Source: Flagellimonas beolgyonensis
GTDB lineage: Bacteria; Bacteroidota; Bacteroidia; Flavobacteriales; Flavobacteriaceae
NCBI RefSeq assembly: GCF_003992615.1
Contig: NZ_RZMY01000015.1
Coordinates: forward strand, 141,364-205,363
DNA: 64,000 bases
Direction: 5' to 3'
Positions 60,947 to 64,000 of this stretch are shown piece by piece (position 1 is the first letter of the stretch; every line of letters begins with the position of its first letter). The notes under the pieces are model-generated. The model made no database searches. It was not told the origin of the DNA and was given only the letters and a program-made list of their open reading frames with translations. A program made the position numbers and the translations under genes.

Positions 60947-63900
60947 TTAATCTCTTATAATTTGAATCCACCCCTTGATCACATCACTGTCACTGCCATC
61001 CGTCGTATCCAGATCAAGGATATAGTAATAAGTTCCTTTGGGCAATTGTCCGTTTTTGCCCGTACCGTCCCACGAACTATCGTACCCATCCATTTGGAAG
61101 ACACTGTTGCCATATCTATCAAACACTTCAAATGAATTGTTGGGATATAGATTTTCAGGATCTACAAATTTCAAAGTGTCATTTATTCCGTCCCCATTCG
61201 GAGTGAAAATATTGCAAATGGTTCCCGGGTCTTCACAAGGACTGGCATACACATTTACATCAGCAACACCACTGTTGTTTGCATCATCACCATCATTGGG
61301 GAAACTGGAAGCGAGGGTTGCCGTATTTTGTTGCTGACCTACAGCGATTACCCTTACTCTAATTTCCAATGTTGCCAATGCTCCGGCATCAAGTGAAGCG
61401 ATTGCCCATTCTCCAGTTTGGTCATCATAGGTTCCTGTTGATGCGTTACTATTGATAAATTCAAAAATATCGCCATCCAATACATCACTTACAACAATAT
61501 TGAACGCGCTGTCCGGTGATTGGTTCTCGACTGTAATGGTAAAGTTCACTTCACTATTTAATAGCGCACTTTCATCATCTACTTCTTTGGTAATGGCTAA
61601 ATCGATATCCTCATTTAGGTTCACTGTGGCGACATTGTTTGCTGCATTATTATCAGCAGGCAATGAGGAGGTCAATGTAGCTGTATTTTGCAATACACCC
61701 GTTCCGGTAATCAAAGCTGTTATTTCTAAAGTTGCCGAAGCATCACTGGCCGTCATTTCGGGGATGGTCCACTCCCCTGTTGACTCTTCATAAGTTCCCA
61801 ATGAGGCTAAATGGCTCACATAGGTAAAATCGGTAGCCAATAAATCTTGTACTACAATGTCCAACACTCGGACCATATCGGTATTGGTCACCGTGATGAC
61901 AAACACCACTTGATCGCCCACCAAAAAGGGTCCTGTTCCCTGTACTTCCTTGGTAATGGCCAAATCAATGGCTTCCGGGTTACAATCCGCGGTCAAGAAA
62001 GGATCACAGGGGTCCAAAGGATCGGTAGCAGCTTCTGGCACCGCTGGGGTATTGGCATCGTCGATCACCAAAACCTCTTCACCATCGGTTAGCCCATCCC
62101 CATCGGTATCGGGGTTGGTTGGGTTGGTACCTAAAACATTTTCTTCGTCGTCGGTCAAGCCATCATTGTCCGAATCCACCGTACAATCACTTACGGAGAT
62201 GGTAACCTGAACCGTTGCGTTGGTACAGGGTGCCACTGCACTGGTCGTGGTATATTCAAACACGTAACTGCCGCCGGGCAATCCCACAAAATCCACCACA
62301 TTGCCTGCTCCAATGGTCAATGCACCGCTGGAAGGATCTGTCACTATGGCCCAAGTTCCTGGATCGGCTCCGGTTAAGGTCCCGTCCAAATCGATGGTGT
62401 TGGATCCACCATTGCCCACCACATTACAGGCCACCGCGTTTGTTGGTGTTCCTGCCGAAGGCGCTGTGTTTACCGTAGCCACAACTTCCTGACGGGGAGA
62501 GGCACATCCATTGGCCCTAGCTTCCACATAGAAAGAAGTTGTTCCGGTTAATTCTGGTGTTATGAAATTCGCGCCACTGCCGATCAAAGTGCCCCCTGTC
62601 TGGGCATCGAACCAGTTATAGGTTATAGTACTGGCATCGGCCACTGTGGCACTTGCCGATAATGTTACCGTTCCGGGACCACAACGGGAGGCATCGGTGG
62701 TACTATCGATAGTAGGGGTAAAATTGCGAACCAAAGACACTGGCAAAACAGGACTGGCACAATCGTTCACACTATCATAATAAAAACCATAATAGGTTCC
62801 TGGATCTAAGACCACACTGCTGATCAGATGGGCATCCGTGACCAAGGGGTCGGGATCCACACTCCAGGTCAAAACGCTTCCTGCAGGTGCGGTTGAAGTC
62901 ACGTAGCTATCCAAATCTACATTGACCTCATCACAAAAACTGACTGATTGCGAAGTATCAAAAATAGGAGCGGAATTCCCGGCATCACAAGGAATCGTAC
63001 AATCAATGACCGAAATAATCACGTCCACACTTTGATCCACACACGGAAGCTCCGCAGTATTGGTCGTATAGGTAAAGGTATAGGCTCCTAAAGGCTGTCC
63101 GTCAAAGTTGACAATATTACTGCCGTTAATGGTAATGGAAGAACCGGATTGCGCACTGGTCAATGCCCATGTTCCTAAATCTTGGCCAGTAATTCGATCA
63201 TCCAAATCGATGAGGGTATTGCTACCGCCGGCCGTCGTGTTACATACATTGACTGCATTGGTATTCCCAGCATTGGGTTCTTCATTTACTGTCAAGGTAA
63301 CTGTTACCGAACTCGGGCTTGTACAATCGTTTAGGGCATCATAGAAAAATCCATAATAAGTTCCTTCAGCGGTGACAGTACTACTATCTAAATAGGCTCC
63401 GGTATCCGATAGGTTATTGTTTGTACTCCACTGTAAGTTGGCTCCTGGAGGTGGCGTGGTATCCACATAATCGTTCAAATTTTGGCTGAAGTCGGCCAAC
63501 ACATTTACACAAAACTCGGTTTCAAATCCATTAAGTACCGGTGAGGTAGTAGCGGCACAAGTATCGTCATTGTTGATGGTGTATGTGGTGGTGGTCTGAC
63601 CCCCGAGGGTTACATCTCCAGTAGGAACACTCAATGTAAGGTTGATGGTCTCGTTGGGTTCAATAAGGGCATCCCCGGTTATAGCCAAAGTTGGTATTGG
63701 TATCGCCGTGCCCGCGGTGCCATCATAAGCGCCCACAGGAATGTTCACCACCTGAGGATTGGTAAATGTAAAGTCTGTTCCCGCATTGGCCGTACCCGTT
63801 CCAGCGTTGGTAACTGTGACCGAACTGGCATTTGTCACCGTACCTGAAATAAAAAGTACAGGCAAATTGTTGCCTACGTTCTCAGCCGCGGCACCTGTGG

Positions 63901-64000
63901 CCTGTGAAAAGGCAACAGTCACCAAATCGTCACTGGCAATGGTCACCGTGTCACTGTTCGGGGCGCCCACCGTGTAGCCCGTGCCCGCCGCAAGGGTCAG
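60947..64000 (-). CDS. Large modular adhesin with type IX (type B, CHU_C) sorting domain, C-terminal part
   Basis: The frame is open to the right edge, so at least 1017 residues of the C-terminal part are present. Numbered from the GTG at 63970: Calx-beta-like domain (about 10-138), module A (145-220 and again 335-408, each with GTYYGF-YD and ND-C-SP), module B (229-325 and again 500-597, GTWA, NTI/LIDLD), an Ig-like domain (420-500), Asp-rich repeats DSDNDGLTDDEEN and DTDGDGLTDGEE (about 598-632), two DUF11 repeats (about 668-785 and 790-900), and a CHU_C domain (about 915-1007, NIFTPNGDGINDTLKF). It is exported by the type IX system and set on the cell surface. PorP/SprF and OmpA genes follow. 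Confidence 0.92.
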   Translation of the reverse strand: MTLAAGTGYTVGAPNSDTVTIASDDLVTVAFSQATGAAAENVGNNLPVLFISGTVTNASSVTVTNAGTGTANAGTDFTFTNPQVVNIPVGAYDGTAGTAIPIPTLAITGDALIEPNETINLTLSVPTGDVTLGGQTTTTYTINNDDTCAATTSPVLNGFETEFCVNVLADFSQNLNDYVDTTPPPGANLQWSTNNNLSDTGAYLDSSTVTAEGTYYGFFYDALNDCTSPSSVTVTLTVNEEPNAGNTNAVNVCNTTAGGSNTLIDLDDRITGQDLGTWALTSAQSGSSITINGSNIVNFDGQPLGAYTFTYTTNTAELPCVDQSVDVIISVIDCTIPCDAGNSAPIFDTSQSVSFCDEVNVDLDSYVTSTAPAGSVLTWSVDPDPLVTDAHLISSVVLDPGTYYGFYYDSVNDCASPVLPVSLVRNFTPTIDSTTDASRCGPGTVTLSASATVADASTITYNWFDAQTGGTLIGSGANFITPELTGTTSFYVEARANGCASPRQEVVATVNTAPSAGTPTNAVACNVVGNGGSNTIDLDGTLTGADPGTWAIVTDPSSGALTIGAGNVVDFVGLPGGSYVFEYTTTSAVAPCTNATVQVTISVSDCTVDSDNDGLTDDEENVLGTNPTNPDTDGDGLTDGEEVLVIDDANTPAVPEAATDPLDPCDPFLTADCNPEAIDLAITKEVQGTGPFLVGDQVVFVITVTNTDMVRVLDIVVQDLLATDFTYVSHLASLGTYEESTGEWTIPEMTASDASATLEITALITGTGVLQNTATLTSSLPADNNAANNVATVNLNEDIDLAITKEVDDESALLNSEVNFTITVENQSPDSAFNIVVSDVLDGDIFEFINSNASTGTYDDQTGEWAIASLDAGALATLEIRVRVIAVGQQQNTATLASSFPNDGDDANNSGVADVNVYASPCEDPGTICNIFTPNGDGINDTLKFVDPENLYPNNSFEVFDRYGNSVFQMDGYDSSWDGTGKNGQLPKGTYYYILDLDTTDGSDSDVIKGWIQIIRD

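Overview
The window looks like ordinary chromosome from a member of the Flavobacteriaceae (Bacteroidota). The signs are: a type IX secretion-type C-terminal sorting domain (CHU_C) on a large adhesin next to a PorP/SprF protein; Bacteroidota-type promoters with a TAnnTTTG -7 box and few strong Shine-Dalgarno sites; the FolK-deoxynucleoside kinase fusion; DUF6089, DUF6090 and OmpH/BamA gene order; and several lipoproteins and S9/GMC-type periplasmic enzymes. The genus cannot be fixed from sequence alone. No IS element, prophage, CRISPR array or rRNA was seen. Genes are dense: no stretch over 300 bases lacks a gene. The longest gaps are about 270 bp at 54035-54302, 247 bp at 33723-33969 (nothing recognised), and about 200 bp each at 8854-9052, 27298-27496 and 49791-49996.

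Left part (1-11.5 kb): the 5' end of pdhB diverges from etfBA, with a 28-bp palindrome in between. Then follow a bifunctional-nuclease/UVR protein, a CNT nucleoside transporter, a four-helix-bundle (23S IVP-type) gene bracketed by inverted arrays of a GGTTAAR heptamer, thyA, a HAD phosphatase, a group of small hypothetical genes, a DinB protein, a lone CBM48-type protein, a class V aminotransferase, and a 2TM protein overlapping folA.

Envelope and housekeeping block (11.5-26.8 kb): on the minus strand CBS protein-nadK-DUF6089-uppS-bamA-ompH-ompH run head to tail and end at a terminator, with murI beyond it. This joins undecaprenyl phosphate synthesis, outer-membrane protein assembly and cell-wall precursor supply. 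On the plus strand lie pdxJ-alpha/beta hydrolase, a large SGNH lipoprotein with the same palindrome as etfB, a small holin-like membrane protein, and tig-clpP-clpX.

Middle (26.7-46.3 kb): a GH3-family gene with a membrane-anchored AraC regulator, DUF2797, APC and DcuC/YfcC transporters, an M50-like membrane protein, DUF6090, a sppA-yhhQ-AsmA run, folK-dNK, trmH and mutS, then tRNA-Gly(GCC) and tRNA-Leu(TAA).

Right part (46.3-64 kb): a beta-lactamase-fold lipoprotein, an AraC regulator, a Rec2-type metallo-hydrolase, a lectin/TolB-propeller protein, a GMC dehydrogenase with its gluconate-dehydrogenase-3-like subunit, an S9 dipeptidyl-peptidase, a non-canonical Nramp-like transporter, and an operon adhesin(CHU_C)-PorP/SprF-OmpA whose adhesin runs off the right edge.

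The two most interesting signals are (1) an identical 16-bp palindrome upstream of etfBA and of the SGNH lipoprotein, whose centres lie exactly 27.5 and 47.5 bp before the two -7 boxes, suggesting a lipid-catabolism regulon, and (2) the four-helix-bundle gene enclosed by phased heptamer arrays in inverted orientation, which looks like a small mobile or repeat-associated cassette.
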